A stretch of DNA of 5,923 nucleotides from contig JAAYEN010000230.1 in the NCBI GenBank assembly GCA_012728775.1, positions 1-5,923 of the forward strand. Direction: 5' to 3'. The stretch's first letter is position 1. Each line of letters begins with the position of its first letter. The notes beneath the pieces were generated by a model. That model saw nothing but the letters and a program-made list of their open reading frames with translations, made no database searches and was not told where the DNA came from. The translations under genes and the position numbers were made by a program. Source of the stretch: Tissierellia bacterium (lineage in GTDB: Bacteria > Bacillota_A > Clostridia > Tissierellales > Peptoniphilaceae). Of the stretch, positions 4,650 through 5,923 are shown piece by piece.

Positions 4650-5715
4650 TACACAAAATATATTTATTTAAAGTTCCTGAAACCCTTGGTTTCATAACAT
4701 TAACTGCACCCATCACTATTATGACACGTTCCCCTGTAGCTGCAACCACTAAATTCCTATAGCGACCATACTCTTTTCTCTCCAGTTCCAAGTCCTCTAA
4801 AATCTCCCTTTGGTGGGAGTAAGGACTTAGATTAAAGTAAACAAAGGGTTCTGAACCCACACTTGTTGGCTGAAGAGCTCTCTTTAGTTCTCCTAGATCC
4901 CTTTCATCCTCAGGGCTAAAAGTTTTAAACTCCTCATCATTCCAGTAGCTTTCAAAGGACTTGCTTATGCTAAAAAGTACATCCCTAGATGTATATTCAG
5001 AGAGTTTAACATTCCACTCAAGGCCAGAAGAAAGGGCAGGATTTGAAATGTTTGAAGAACCAATATAGGCTGTCGAAAAACCAGTATTCCTTTTAAAGTA
5101 GTAGGCCTTGGCATGAAGCCTAGTTCTATTACTATCATAGGATATCTTTACCTCTGTATTAGGAAGCTTGGACAGCTCCAATATAGCCTTATAGTCCGAA
5201 GCTCCCATGTAAGAAGTAGTAATTACTCTAAGCTTTTTGGTCCTGGTAAAGTCCCTCAGCTCATCCATAATTAATCTAAGGCCACTGTACTTAATAAAGG
5301 AAACTAAAAAATCTATTTCATCAGCAGTCTTAATTTCTCTTTTTAGCTCACTATCAAGACTAGGCCCAGTAAAACCCGTAAATAAAGTAGAGGAAGAAAT
5401 TGATGTCCTAGGCCTACTTTTCCTAAGAATCTCAAACTCCTCTTCGTCACTATGTAGAGCCAGTAGCTCCTTAAACTTACCCTCACTATAATCGAAACCT
5501 TCAAGACCAACCGCATTATTAAGCTCTTCAATCAGCTCCAGTTTCTTCTGCTCATCGGCTCCATTTAGAGCCTGCCTTATCAGCCCCTCATAGGCAGCAG
5601 AAAACACCCTAGGTAGCTCACTATCATCCAGCTTCCTAAGATCCTTATACTCCCTATCTTCAATTTCTTCTTTTGTAGTTAGGTCTAAGACCTTTTCATA
5701 AATGCCGTTGTCCAT
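4642..5715 (-). pseudogene. PLD-nuclease/SF2 helicase of the DUF3427 type, truncated at Walker A
   Basis: The open frame encodes 357 residues, of which about 1-328 match a large (about 950-1000 residue) helicase family: phospholipase-D-like domain, superfamily 2 helicase, then DUF3427. Visible parts are the N-terminal helical region MDNGIYEKVLDL to about residue 95 and the lead-in RPRTSISSSTLFTGF (101-115). The PLD-like domain includes DEIDFLVSFIKYSGLRL, RVITTSYMGASDYKAI and RLHAKAYYF with His201 and Lys203, then AYIGSSNIS (217-224) as the second half of the HKD-type site. The helicase Q-motif lies at SPYSHQREILEDL. At LVVAATG (323-328) the family continues TGKT, the ATP-binding P-loop. Here it turns to ERVIIVMGAVNVMKPRVSGT and stops, so no helicase core exists. 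The PLD domain could still fold. The ATG at 5715 has AAAAAGGA upstream at a longish 13 bases. Composition is richer in G/C and AGG arginine codons dominate, unlike the neighbours, which suggests transfer. Confidence 0.82.
4678..4694. repeat. perfect 7-bp inverted repeat just past the helicase breakpoint
   Basis: TGAAACC-CTT-GGTTTCA lies within the non-homologous tail of the truncated helicase frame, about 40 bases beyond the point where family similarity ends (4731). Together with the repeats at 4613-4649 it marks this stretch as foreign to the helicase gene. Confidence 0.5.
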
Positions 5716-5836
5716 AATATCTTAAAGATCCTTTTTATTTGAATTAATCCAAAGGAAATACAAATCCCAATATATGAAAAGTTGGTTATAGTGTCAAAAG
5801 TTATATCTTCAAAGCTATGATTAGCCCGAAAAGTAG
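5716..5836. other. intergenic region upstream of the helicase remnant
   Basis: I see no gene here. The minus strand has an AAAAAGGA site (about 5736-5729) for the helicase start. No convincing sigma-A promoter pair stands out. On the plus strand GTTATAGTGTCAAAAGTTAT (5784-5803) contains the same GTGTCA core that occurs in the sequence replacing the helicase P-loop. Confidence 0.4.
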
Positions 5837-5923
5837 TTACATGTTGAAAAAAGTCTTATAAAAAGGAAGTAGCAAGAAATCTTGGCTAGTTTTAGGCCAT
5901 TTCCATGCCCTTTTCCATGCTAC
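5837..5923 (-). CDS. possible C-terminal tail of a gene entering from the window edge
   Basis: A minus-strand frame reads VAWKRAWKWPKTSQDFLLLP then FYKTFFNM and a TAA at 5839-5837. The sequence is rich in tryptophan and phenylalanine and has no start inside the window. Its first 24 bases contain a 12-base-period direct repeat (GCATGGAAA at 5920-5912 and 5908-5900), which makes the repeated AWK. I recognise no family. It may be non-coding: a second frame gives SMEKGMEMA and stops. Confidence 0.2.
   Translation of the reverse strand, partial: VAWKRAWKWPKTSQDFLLLPFYKTFFNM

Noticed and set aside
4613..4694. Rho-independent terminator for the helicase remnant
   Set aside because: The hairpins are short and no T-tract follows on the minus strand.
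5237..5531. Open frames of 84 codons (plus) and 62 codons (minus) inside the helicase gene
   Set aside because: These are shadow frames; the main frame carries the conserved PLD-domain motifs.
1..5923. CRISPR array, tRNA or rRNA
   Set aside because: I saw no regularly spaced repeats, cloverleaf sequences or conserved rRNA segments on either strand.

Overview
The window looks like low-GC Firmicute DNA, most likely from an endospore-forming Bacillaceae. The reasons are strong purine-rich ribosome binding sites (AAAGGGG, AAAGGAGG), TTG/ATG start ambiguity, AT-rich intergenic DNA, a Cse60-like small sporulation-type gene, and DUF4180 and GNAT sequences of a kind I know from Bacillus. Every gene I can support lies on the minus strand, so transcription runs from high to low coordinates. 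No tRNA, rRNA or CRISPR array is visible.

From high to low coordinates the layout is as follows. (a) 5716-5923 is intergenic, with a possible C-terminal tail of another gene at the edge. (b) 4642-5715 is the N-terminal third of a phospholipase-D-like nuclease/superfamily 2 helicase of the DUF3427 type. It is cut exactly at the Walker A motif and followed by unrelated DNA rich in inverted repeats. (c) 4344-4478 is an apparently intact 44-residue membrane protein with its own promoter and a palindrome in its leader. (d) 2620-4131 is a gene graveyard: a Fic protein, an ABC-F ATPase, a nucleotidyltransferase and a Cse60-like gene. They lie head to tail and all are broken by frameshifts, stops or truncation. 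(e) 776-2486 is an intact two-gene operon: a TIM-barrel glycosidase-like protein (clan GH-A style) and a rhomboid intramembrane serine protease, followed by a terminator. (f) Directly behind that terminator sits the 5' part of a group IIC intron ribozyme (348-651). It is fused to the 3' end of a DUF4180 gene (210-350), then comes the start of a GNAT acetyltransferase (1-187) that runs off the window.

The only confidently intact complete genes are the rhomboid gene, the glycosidase-like gene and the small membrane protein. The rest reads as an accessory region that has been repeatedly invaded, deleted and left to decay. I see no complete novel defence or mobile system. The items most worth following are the glycosidase-rhomboid pair, the intron remnant sitting behind a terminator as class C introns do, and the helicase broken at its ATP-binding site. 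Several frameshifts fall in or beside short homopolymer runs, so sequencing error should be excluded for those. The nonsense substitutions and truncations cannot be explained that way.
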